From Astrothelium macrocarpum (taxonomy: Eukaryota; Ascomycota; Dothideomycetes; Trypetheliales; Trypetheliaceae), in the NCBI GenBank assembly GCA_021030915.1, contig JAGEMR010000019.1, positions 124,001-188,000 of the forward strand: DNA of 64,000 nt, written 5' to 3'. Made by a program: the position numbers and the translations under genes. The notes beneath the pieces were generated by a model, which worked only from the letters and a program-made list of their open reading frames with translations, had not been told where the DNA came from and did not search any database. Below, piece after piece: positions 12,987-23,124 of the stretch (its first letter is position 1; every line of letters starts with the position of its first letter).

Positions 12987-13492
12987 TCTTGCAATTGGAA
13001 GATATTCCGATATCAGGACGATTTGTTCTTGGCTGGGTGTGAAAACTGAAGATCTGAATGTATAGCGGATCGGAATTGTGGGACAGGTCTTTATACATTC
13101 TTAGCTTTGGGTCGTTGTTGGAGCGAGCTGACTCCGATGAATTCGGAGCTCCGTAGCTGTACTCTGGGGCTGGTCAGGATCACCTGGTGAATCTAGCAAT
13201 GTTGTTTTGTGTTACGGGCTTTTGATGTTGATCGATTGAGCATTTTGCAATGAAACTATTGTAGAACACCCAAGGGAGAACGGAAATATTATCGATTGCG
13301 TCAATTGTGTCGTGCTTCTTTTCTGCCACCCTGATATTCTACGGGGGTGTTGCTTCGATCGCATGAATAGGCTTCCTCAGAATGCTGATTCCTCGATGAT
13401 AGTAGGGTATACATTAGATCAAATCCAAACTTTGATGGTATTGGTTCATTGAGATTAGTCGTCAGGGATGCAACTCTTCTGATCGGCATAAC
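12987..13492. other. Intergenic, no gene seen
   Basis: About 500 bp between the ABM gene start and the end of ask1, both on the minus strand. Presumably holds the ABM promoter and ask1 3' UTR. No recognisable element. Confidence 0.5.
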
Positions 13493-15112
13493 TCAGAAGC
13501 TATCATCTAGCTCATGGTTACGTTTAATAACGCTCGGGCTGTCCTCGTCTGGCGGCATTTCATCTGTGATATCGCCTCCTGCAGTCAAGAGGAGATCTTC
13601 AACTATTCGTTTGCTGGCTTCGCGTGCTATAGAAGCAATATCAGTCAGTATTTGAAATTACATCAGGATCTCAGAGTGAAAATGGCGCAAGGATTGTTTG
13701 ATATCATGAGCCAAGATTGGGAGCTGCACGTACCAGGCGTTTGCAGCAATCGTCCCTGCGGCACAACGAACTGCATGGTCTTCGGCGGACTCATGCCATT
13801 CAAGCCATCTCCAAAATCATCGTCACTATCACTATCCCATAGCTTTCCCAATGTCTGGGTCGGCCCACTTTTCCCAGTACCTTCTCTTCTCCCATCTTCC
13901 GTCTCGCGTCTGTCATCAAATTTTGTTTGACGACGAGCACTCGCAATGTTCCGCTTCGCCGCTGGTGTTTGTACACTGACTCCCGGTGTCCGGGGGGTCC
14001 GTGCTCCTTTCATAGGTGAGCTGAATATTTCCGGACGGAGTTGAGGGGCTTCTTCAGCTGGGCTTGAATCGAGTGGACTACTGTCCAGAAACCTTGAAGC
14101 ACCTGTTCGAGTTGTTGTCACAGGTGTTTTGACTTGCCCCCTTGTTGCCGAAGGTAACTGATGGCGAGTTTGTCGCTGGTTGTGGGGAGTAGCTTGAATG
14201 CGGTAGGTCTTGTCGAGTACGCGATGAAGTAATGTATCGTTATTTGCGCGTCGCTGAGCAGATGGCAAGTAGGCAGAAGGAGGTTCCGGTGGCGAGGATG
14301 TTGGTGTCATTGATGTGTTAGGAAATGCTACGCGGTCTTTCCCTGGTGTCATAGGTTGGGGTTGCTTGGACTTCTGTGTATCTGGAGAATGCTCTACTTG
14401 TGATTTAAGAGATTCGTAAGGCGAAGAGTACTCGGCGAAAATAGGTGCTTCGGCATCCTGGTGTCCATCCTTTCGTGGACGAGGAGTACTTTGGGCGCCC
14501 GCGACTGTAGGTGAATCTCGCAGAGATGTGTCTGGATCGGGATCTTCCTCAACTCTGGAACGATTTTGTTGAGTGGAAACAATTGTTTCATCATCTCGTA
14601 CAGACGGACTGTCGTACACGTCTCCCTCATATCCTGAGTTTATTTGGGACTCATTGTTGGTTGATTCTGCTTCAAGAGTATCTTCAGAGTAGGTATTTAG
14701 GGTGATGTTTGCCGATTGCTCGAAAAAAGTTTTCCAAAACTGCCCTAGCTCTTAGCTTGTGTTGCTTTCATCGTTTTCAAAATATACACAGAGGTGCTTG
14801 GGAAGGTTGAGGGAAGGCTTGAGGAGGAATACGACTTCAGTTACTGTGAAGCGAGGCAGATTTACCTTTGATCCTTCCCAAACAGCTTTCGAATGCTCTC
14901 CATATTGTTCGACTATAGGAAGGATGCTTGATGTAACGATTCGATGGGCCTTGCTAAAGTTGCGGTCGATTTCTGGATATTGGATGAGCTGAGTTCAGAC
15001 ATAAGAGATGTGGAGAGGTACCTTGGAGAGTCAAAGTGATGGATTGCTCTAATTTCTCTAATTCTTCTGTAAGTGTCAAGTTACGGGCAGCGGCAGAGGT
15101 TGGGCGGGACAT
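13493..15112 (-). CDS. ask1: DASH/Dam1 complex subunit Ask1
   Basis: Four exons: 15112-15022, 14972-14866, 14739-13734 and 13626-13493, giving 445 residues. The N-terminal 80 residues are diagnostic: ARNLTLTEELEKLEQSIT, then EIDRNFSKAHRIVTSSILP, VEQYGEHSKAVWEGSKFW and KTFFEQSANITLNTYSE. The acceptor at 14740 is chosen because it restores the SKFWKTFFEQSAN block. The middle is long and disordered, rich in Ser/Thr-Pro sites (SPPEPP, TPRTPGVSVQTP) that would suit mitotic kinases. The short last exon gives EASKRIVEDLLLTAGGDIT and an acidic DEDSPSV tail, also conserved in filamentous-fungal Ask1. The protein belongs to the ring complex that couples kinetochores to spindle microtubules. Single-copy housekeeping gene. 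Confidence 0.93.
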
Positions 15113-16113
15113 GGTGAAGACTGATGCGTCTTGAGGATGAGGACGGCGCGAAGGCGCGTTATCGTGACGGGACCCTGAGGCTTTTCCATCGCGATGGCAC
15201 GTGAAGTATTGACATCTTGCCGTTTCAGCCAATCGGAATAATAACAGATGTGTAAGCACGTGCAGATATCACCGGGCACATTTAAGCGGAGGGTGCCCAA
15301 GACTTGGCAAAGTATCACCCAAGTCACCTGACTTTGGGTACGCGATTATGTAAGCTGTCATCCCCAAGACAACTTTCGTAAGAATGTAATCCGGACCTTG
15401 CCAGTAACGCTATCTTGAGATGGCCCAGCCAATTTTTTTGGCCATAGACCGAAGATGAATACGGTAACTTAGACACCTCGGTCCACGTAATATAAGTGAA
15501 GTTTCAGACAGCTTTTCATTTGCTATTGACATTAGAGACGGCTGGCTAGCGAAGTAGCTCGACATACATGGATACAGCATATACAACGCTTAAACACTCA
15601 CTAATCCTCTCAGAGCAGTGAATGAACTTTATGGCAAGAGCTGGAATTAGGGGTGAGAATGAGTCTAGTACACGTGCGATCCGAGCCTGGCCGCCTGCCA
15701 CCCCCTCAGTTGGCCCCAACGCTCCTGTCCTCTTTCTTTCCCCTCCCTTTATTTCCACTCTTTCGTATGGAAAGCTCCGTGCATAAGAGGAGTTTAATTT
15801 GTTAGATAAATGAAGATGCTTGTTTCAGGCATCCATAACAAACGGACTTTGCCGGCCCCTTTTAGCCAGAATCTAATTTCTCCGCCGGGAGTGTATGCCC
15901 ACTTTCGTGACAATGTCCGTGAGCAAATGCAAGTATTAAACTTGTCTTTTCGCCCTCTGACGAAGTGTCTAAGCTTTGGTCAAGTCCATTTCGATTCTTG
16001 TTTTACTATCATTTGAATTGTCGAATTTTGATGCAGCAGAACCATTGCTCTTGACAATTCCCTATTTCCTCGAGAGCATTCTTCAGCCATTAAATTGTTC
16101 CAATACATTTACG
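15113..16113. other. Divergent intergenic region
   Basis: 1 kb between divergently transcribed ask1 and the GH131 gene. Includes a pyrimidine-rich tract near 15720-15770. No additional gene is supported. Confidence 0.5.
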
Positions 16114-17010
16114 ATGCTTCCTCGGCCTTTCATCAGCCTCCTCCCTTTTCTTCCCATGGCATTTGCCGCGTCGTCTTGTTCTCTTACTATGGATAACCGC
16201 TTCCCCGCCAATGCCACTGGTGCCTCCGTGGATGCGGGCCTACTGCCATTCAATAGCCAGTATGATCTCGGACAGGGACAAACCTGGGCACAAGACCTCC
16301 AATTTCCTTCCGTCTCGCAGTCGCTCTTTGATAGTTCCGACGACAAGGCCGTCGAAGTAACAATCTCTGATGCAAGCATATTTCTCGGAACCCAAACTGG
16401 CTTCCGGCGCACTGAATTACTTCCTCAACGCATTCCGGGCGACGCAAGCGATGATCCGCTTGCTAATACGACTACGAGCGGCGTACAGACGTTCCACTTG
16501 AGCATCATGCGGGATGAAACCCGCGCGCTCAACTACTCTCACGAATACATGCTGAGCTGGCTCGAAAGTGCTGATTTCAGTAGAGATCAGTTCACAGTTG
16601 GCACTGGCACACTGTTTGGCAACGGCGACAATGTCACGACCCCACAAATTGCACAAACACTGTTTGTCCGCAGCAATGATGTAAACTCTGGCGCGCAGAC
16701 CACGCTCTGGCAAACGTCGTTCACCACAGAGACATGGCACAATCTGGGACTGACTTTGAATTTTGATGAAAATACTGTACAGATATATTATTCAACTAAC
16801 AGTGCGCCTTTGACAAGCCAAGGCCCTGCGGTCAGCAACGATCTGTCTGGCAATGGAGAATTCCATGTCGGACTATTGAAGAAGCCAACAGGGTTAGGTC
16901 TTACAGATATCACTACACAGGGTTTTCAAGAAAGTGGTATTGACGAAGGAATGATCTATGGCGGCGTTTTTGAAGAAAATAGTTCTTCTGGCTGTGTAAG
17001 CCTGGGTTGA
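16114..17010 (+). CDS. Secreted glycoside hydrolase family 131 (beta-glucanase)
   Basis: Single exon, 298 residues. The start is placed at 16114 because it begins a classical signal peptide (MLPRPFISLLPFLPMAFA, cleavage after Ala); the frame is open further upstream but codes nothing secretory. The mature part shows GH131 hallmarks in order: QYDLGQGQTWAQDLQFPSV, EVTISDASIF, TGFRRTELLP, VQTFHLSIMRDETRALNYSHEY, LESADFSRDQF and, near the end, GEFHVGLLKKPTG. GH131 enzymes cleave beta-1,3, beta-1,6 and beta-1,4 glucans with a glutamate-based mechanism, consistent with plant- or fungal-wall degradation outside the cell. No carbohydrate-binding module is present. Convergent with the MFS gene, ends 96 bp apart. 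Confidence 0.9.
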   Translation: MLPRPFISLLPFLPMAFAASSCSLTMDNRFPANATGASVDAGLLPFNSQYDLGQGQTWAQDLQFPSVSQSLFDSSDDKAVEVTISDASIFLGTQTGFRRTELLPQRIPGDASDDPLANTTTSGVQTFHLSIMRDETRALNYSHEYMLSWLESADFSRDQFTVGTGTLFGNGDNVTTPQIAQTLFVRSNDVNSGAQTTLWQTSFTTETWHNLGLTLNFDENTVQIYYSTNSAPLTSQGPAVSNDLSGNGEFHVGLLKKPTGLGLTDITTQGFQESGIDEGMIYGGVFEENSSSGCVSLG

Positions 17011-17106
17011 TCTAGCTGAGGCTGCTTGACCCAGTGTATATCGCCAAGGCGAATTAAATGTGAAACCCACAATCCAATCGTGATGTATTACGGACGATTT
17101 TGCAAG

Positions 17107-18938
17107 CTAATTTTCTGTTTCTGGCTGCCTTCGCTCAAGTTTGAACTCTTTCATTGCCAGACTGCTGGCCGCCCCGAGCACTCCGGTTCCCAGAACGCAC
17201 AACCAGACACCCCATAAGGCGGTCATGTAACTTTCTTCCGCCCCTTTCATCAAAGGAAAAGGTAAATTGTTCATTTGGTCAATATTGTCGCGAAGCATGG
17301 CAATTATCGTTTTGGTGCGAGGTTGACTACCGAGTTTGGCCTGCAGTTCCGACTTGAGTACGTTTTGAAATACTGCGCCCGTAATTGTGACACCGATAAC
17401 AGAGCCTGTAGATCTAGCAAGGTATGACACGGAAGTAATTACCGCTTGTTGTGATTGATCAACGCTGTTGACCAACGCAACAAAACTGATTGTAAGCATA
17501 GTCCCGTATCCGAACCCAGACATGAAAAGTATCAAAAAGGGCGGCCAAGTGGGGATGTTGTCGTGTCTGAAGAGTACTGCGATAAGTACATATGCTACGA
17601 CTAGCATTGTTTCTATGGCCAAGTTGAAAAGATAGTAACGTCCTTTCCATAGAATTACTAGACCTGCACAAAAGGAGCCCAATGCCGCACCAATTGAATT
17701 TGGTATCAGCCGTACGCCTGATTCCGTCAGAGAGAGACCACGGACCTGAAAGTAAATTGGGATATAGTAGAGAATTCCATAAGCGGACATTGTAAGAAAC
17801 CAATTCGCAAGGAATGCGGAGAGAGCCGTGCGGTTGAGCCTGACGGGAAGAATAGGTTCAACTGCAACTTGATCTTCGATATAGACAAAGAAGCCCAACA
17901 AAATGATCGAGATTGGGAAAATAGTGAGGACCAGCGGGTGCGTCCACGGAACAAGATTTCCAGCCGAGCTAAGCGCTATAAGCAATAGCACCAAAGCAGC
18001 AACCAAGGTCAGCGCACCCAGAAAATCGATACGTTGGAGACGCGATTTGGTGATGGTCCTAACATCTGAAGATTCTCGTAGAAGGATGGCAATGAGAATT
18101 GTTGAAAGGCCAATAAACGGCAATTGAAAGTGAAAAGCATTACGCCAACCCCAATGCTCATTGACAAAGCCTCCAAAAGCGCCGCCAAGACCGCCGCCCA
18201 GACCATAGCATATGCTGTACATGCCTTGGTAAAAGCCTCTTTTCCGTATTGGCAGAAGATCAGAAATGACGAATGTAGAGATCGAATTTAAACCTCCTGC
18301 ACCAATTCCGGCGATTACACGGCCTAAAAGAATGACCCATTCTTTTTGTGCAAGACCGCATAAGAGAGTCCCTACGCCAAAAAAGACATTGGAAAAAATC
18401 AATCCATTACGTCGCCCAAAAATGTCGGTAAACTTTCCGCTGAGTGGTTGAATGACAGTATTCGCAATCAGAAATCCAGAGGCTAGCCAGGATAATAGTT
18501 TGAAGGACTTGAATGAGGATAGTATCGGCGCCGCGAGGGTTGCTACGATTGTCGAATCTGCGTGCGAAGTTGCTTTAGCATTGCAATGACTGAGTAACCA
18601 CGCATTGTTTACTAACGTCATGATATAATATTGAATATTCGTGACGTACCTAATGCGGTAAAGAAAACACTAATCCAAATGCTGCCCAGAATCAAAAGTG
18701 TCCTCCCGGTACTGGGTTGCTTTGCAGTAGGACTCGGATCTGCTATCTCTTTCACGGCAATATCGGCTTCATTACTTTTGTCCGTGCTGGCTTGGATCAA
18801 AATAACTCTTCCTGTGTCAGGAGTCTCTGCAATAGGACTTGGATTTCCTATCTCATCCACCATAACTGTGACCTCGTCATCCTTGGTAGTAGTGCCTGTC
18901 TTCGTTTGTGGATCGCTCATCGTTTGCGGAAGCGCCAT
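17107..18938 (-). CDS. MFS transporter, DHA2 (14-TM) drug/metabolite type
   Basis: Two exons: 18938-18650 and 18557-17107, giving 579 residues; an alternative start 6 codons later is possible. Splicing joins TAL to DSTIVATLAAPI, the conserved first-helix motif C region (LDxTIV). Motif A-like GKFTDIFGRRNGLIFSNVFF and antiporter motif GAGGLNSISTFVISDLLP follow. About 14 membrane segments can be counted, with a large loop before the last one, as in DHA2 exporters. The 90-residue hydrophilic N-terminus contains an imperfect internal repeat (NPSPIAETPDTGR and DPSPTAKQPSTGR). Expected at the plasma membrane or vacuole, using proton antiport to export toxins or metabolites; the substrate is unknown. 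Confidence 0.9.
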
Positions 18939-19603
18939 CCGCTCCAGTCAAAAAGTTGGTGTTATGGAGATTCTGACAAGCTGCTAGTAAGGCTAAGTGA
19001 GTTCAGAATATCGTAGAATTCTGCATCTTGACGCCTAAGCACCGGAGTGTATGCAAATGCCCACGACCACGGCCGTCGTCTTTAAGACGGGGCGAAGGGC
19101 TGAGCCTAACGCATTTCCTGTCGCCATCGCAGAAGGCGCTCAGATCTCCCACAAGGACCGAAGGCCAGAACCAGATAGGGCTCGGAAACATGATGAGCTC
19201 TGTACGGAATGGCCATAGGATCAGCACTAAAAGAAGAGGAAGCACTAAAAGAAGTCGAGGCGCGGAAAGAGAATAAGACACGGAATACAAACCAAGTGTG
19301 GAGAGAAGCTGAGATGCGGAATGAAGATTAGGCACGGAGGAATTATGAGGCACAGAGACGGAGTGAGGCACAGAAGATCAGCTCAGCAAAGAACAAATAT
19401 GGGGTCAAAAAAGGATAGGGCCAGGAAGAAAACAGAAAGTTGAAAGCGAGATCTTGTGATGATTGTTGACCGTTCAGAGCCCCCTGCCTTTGTGAGGCGT
19501 ATTATAAAGTCTGTCATTGCCGTAACTAACTGGCCAGTGTTTCTGGCAGTTCAAATATCTTTCAACAGCAGAGCCCTGCACACTCTACTACATTACTGGC
19601 ATC
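18939..19603. other. Divergent intergenic region with purine-rich stretch
   Basis: 665 bp between the MFS and GT8 genes. Around 19180-19400 the + strand is unusually purine-rich, with loosely repeated pieces such as GCACTAAAAGAAG (twice) and GAGGCACAGA/GAGTGAGGCACAG. A 122-codon minus-strand frame here has no family resemblance and is probably a by-product of that composition. Confidence 0.45.
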
Positions 19604-20616
19604 ATGCGGGCACGCAAAGGTAGATAGTACACCATCGCACCTGAAAAGACTACTCTGGCTGACTCAGGCATTTGTCCAGTCTGGGCAGCTTTCATATCGA
19701 ACAAGAGGTACTTGCCTGGGCTACTCTGCCTGATGTCCTCTCTGAAAGCGACAGGGACGTCATATCCCTTTCTCGTCCTTCATTCAAAGGGGCTTGAACC
19801 AGAGGTACATGCCGCACTTGACGCACGTGGTGTTTGGAAGAAGGAGATCGATCCACTGCCATGCAAAACTCCAATCAACCACATTGATACGCGCTTTAAC
19901 CACACATGGCCGAAGCTAAGAGTGTTTTCATTGACAGAATTTGAACGAATAGTATTGATGGATTGTGATATGATTGTCCTCCAGAATATTGATGAGCTCA
20001 TGGAGCTGGAAATTGATAGCGCTGGTATGAACGGAAAGGGGGACGAGGTTTTTGCAGCGTGCCATGTCTGTGCATGCAACCCAACGAGAAAAGACCACTA
20101 TCCACCAGAGTGGTACGTTAGCAGCGCTAGTTTCTCCCATCACTTGACTTACATGGAAATAGGACTTCAAGTAATTGCGCGTACACAGGGCAGCACTCAG
20201 ATTTGAAGAATGCCCAAGAAGCTGGACCTCGTCCTCTCGACGGGGTGGGTATGCTCAATGGCGGCTTGCTCGTCGTAAATCCGTCTGCTTCCATATTCGC
20301 ATGGTGTCTCAAGCAACTGAAGAAATCCCGGTGGGACTTTCTCACGTTTGCGGATCAAGAATTCCTCTCTGACACATTTTTCGGACGGTGGAGAGCACTG
20401 CCATATGTGTACAATGCGTTATGGACAATGCAACGAGACGATACCCATAGTAGACTATGGCGCGACGATGAGATAAAGGTCGTTCATTTCATCTTGGAAC
20501 CGAAACCTTGGGAGGTGGACCCGGATCAGTCTGGGCACGACGCGAGCAAATTCTGGTTCACTTTTGATCAAGAGAGGTCTCGGCAAGAAAGAGCGCTTGG
20601 AATTTCAATTGACTAG
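19604..20616 (+). CDS. Glycosyltransferase family 8 (glycogenin/galactinol synthase-like)
   Basis: Three exons: 19604-19619, 19668-20112 and 20163-20616, giving 304 residues. The tiny first exon (MRARKG) is inferred because it splices in phase and rebuilds the family start, a basic residue followed by VWAAFISNKRYLPGLLCL. The metal-binding DxD motif is LMDCDMIVLQNIDEL. Acceptor 20162 restores EWTSSNCAYTGQH, matching the cysteine-containing segment of fungal GT8 proteins. GVGMLNGGLLVVNPS, FADQEFLSDTFFGRW and LPYVYNALWTM follow in the usual order. The late motif normally HxxGxKPW reads HFILEPKPW, with Glu replacing Gly. The enzyme should transfer a hexose from a nucleotide sugar; the acceptor is unknown. 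No signal peptide. Confidence 0.85.
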
Positions 20617-21625
20617 GTGAAGTGTCTTTCGATGCCAGACTATCACGGGTGTGGTGAACGGTGTCATGGTGTTCAGGGTGTGGCACAGAAGGACGATAGG
20701 TCAATAATCTTGGCGATATTCAGCATATCGCTGACAGATACATTCAGCTGCACTCTCTGAAGGTGACAAGCTTTTTTCCATGTTCTCGAACTCATGAGGT
20801 TCAACTGCTAGTCGTGCAAAGCAGGCATCTCAAACCCAATTGGTCTAGGACCGATCCTATCTTCGCTCTATCGACCACATGCTAGTCAACAGGCTTACTC
20901 ATATCGACGCGTCCAATTATTCCTTGATCTTGTATATGCTAAAGCCCCCCGCAGCCTCGGTGCCCCTACAATCATTCTTTACTGCACGACCACCGCACGT
21001 CCATTGCAAGACAATGGAACGGGCAATCATGATCGGACCGATTCGAAGCCGCTGCCATTCCGGCCAACTCATGTAGCTATGGCTCACAGGCGCTCACGTT
21101 CTGGTTTCGCAAGATCGAGACCCAGAGAAAGTATGAAATGCTGGACAGCCGAGACTCAAACAATGATCCAATGACCAAGCAAGCGTGAAATTTCCAAGAT
21201 GCTGAACGAAACCCTTGGACAGACACCCAAGCCTACATCATGGAGGGAATGATCGAGAATATACCCAGAACAACACTGGTCAACTCAAATAGGATTACGT
21301 TTCAGAATGTACAAAACGTCAGTCAACGCCTGCTGTCTTTCCACAGACCTCATTAGCCTTTCGTTTTCCTGCTATAAAATGAGGAAAGAGTGTGCACTTG
21401 TATCCGGCCTTCATACTGAGGTCTCAACAACGATGCGAATGGCAAAGGAACAATTCTTTATTTCATGTTATCTGTCGCATCCAATGCTCTCAGACGTCAA
21501 ATCCTATCCATAAATGATGAATGGGGCTAAGTCTCAAAATGTGTTATCTGTACTGGTTCTCCAAAAGTTGCCGCCGGTACCCGCCGCATTGCTTGACGTT
21601 CATGATCATATCCACAATTCACTAC
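20617..21625. other. Convergent intergenic region
   Basis: 1 kb between the 3' ends of the GT8 gene and the first PTH11-like gene. Only short non-conserved frames; nothing supportable. Confidence 0.5.
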
Positions 21626-23124
21626 TCAATTTTCAATTTCTGTAATTCTAATATTTGGACCCTTGCCCAGAACGGTCATGTTTTCATTATCGACCCCACC
21701 ATTGGACTCGTCCAAACTCTTGTCGTCCGCATTGCCCGTATAAGAGGATTTGTGCGAGGCCGGTCGGGTCTCTCCTCTCAATGGATGCTCTGATTCAGAG
21801 AATGTCGAGACTGTCGTAACAGATTTGCGAACCGTGGGTAGCTGTATTTCTTCGTCTGGCGTTGAAGACGCTGAAGTGGAATTTCCCAGCTTTGCTAACA
21901 TTTTTGAAATTCTTCTCGTGCTCTTCCCTGAGGTTGCACCGTAGGTTTCTGCAGGCGACCTGCCATACCCATTTCTAGCAGTAGAAATTTGGCTCCTAAG
22001 AGTGCGTTTGAAAGCTAGCCGGACTACAGGGCTCAATGTTGGTAAGCAAGCGCAGAGGATCGAAAGGTTTGTCTCAACGACCGAGAATAAAGCGGGTATT
22101 ACTGATGCCCCTGTAGAGAAAATGAGCACGTTCAGCGTTTACAAAGGTGCAATCACTTCAGTACTCACACGTTACGTCGACCGCGATCTCAGCCTTTGTA
22201 CTATAAACAAGACGCCATATTCGAAGTATAGAGAATACAGTGGTGCTGGACAACATGAGCCAATTACTCTCCTTCAGAGTAGTCAGTTCCATCGTTGACT
22301 TACATTCCACCCAGGAGAAATATCCCACTGATACCGAATTTACGAGATGTCGAAATCTGCAGTTGCCGAATCTTTAGAATGGGCAGCAGAAGGAGCAGAA
22401 TGTCGATGAAAATGTTGACAGCGCCTTGACTGATGGAATAGGCCGGACTAATGATACACTTCGCTCCCATGGCTTGTAGCTGGATATCCCAGAATGCCTG
22501 GATGGGGTGGCAACCGAAAATAGAGACAAACACCTTGACATGAATATGAGCATGTGAATCTCTACTGTAAGAATCCCGGCGGTGCACTCCAAGAACATTG
22601 TCGGGAAGAACTGCTGTTTCTGCAGCGTAGAACAGAAAGCTGGACGCTTACCGATACGATTAGCCAAGCACCCGTCAACATTGACGTAAGAATAACCGGC
22701 AATTTGAACGAATGTACCGAGAAGATCCGCCTGTAGAGCGACAAGATCGACCACTTTGAGAACGCAATCGCAAGCGGATAGGCGATCTGGAACACAAACA
22801 GAGACTTCAGAAAAGTAGTGATGTTTTCGGCTGTGGCTAAGATCACATGTTGTCCAAACTTGTCATGAATAGCGCTATACACATTTGCGAATGATTCTAC
22901 TCCGGCAAAGACCTGTACCTATCAGTAAACCCAGGGTAGTAGAGTAAGTGCCTTCATACCAATGCAACAACGATCAGCCAATCGTCCAGAAGAAGTGGGT
23001 TCCGCAAGAGTCGTCTACACGTGAAGCGCAATGCGACACCAGTAAAACCGAGGAAAAACATCACAGCTGCTGTAACAACAATCTGAGGGCCATGATTTAC
23101 AGTCAGACTTGCAGACGACTGCAT
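21626..23124 (-). CDS. PTH11-like rhodopsin-domain integral membrane protein
   Basis: Five exons: 23124-22960, 22912-22652, 22533-22304, 22245-22169 and 22110-21626, all phase-consistent, giving 405 residues. Membrane segments read in order: IVVTAAVMFFLGFTGVALRF, LLLDDWLIVVAL (the conserved DDW), FQIAYPLAIAFSKWSILSLY, LPVILTSMLTGAWLIVS, ISQGAVNIFIDILLLLLP, FGISGIFLLGG and VTWASVIPALFSVVETNLSI. CACLPTLSPVVR marks the end of the core. The cytosolic tail of about 125 residues is Ser/Thr-rich. There is no CFEM domain. Family members are putative G-protein-coupled receptors, the type being Magnaporthe Pth11, which acts in surface sensing. The ligand is unknown. A second, divergent member lies at 40.1-41.3 kb. 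Confidence 0.87.

Noticed and set aside
19003..19371. Minus-strand 122-codon frame rich in Leu/Ser/Pro
   Set aside because: Overlaps a purine-rich promoter stretch; no family resemblance and likely composition-driven.
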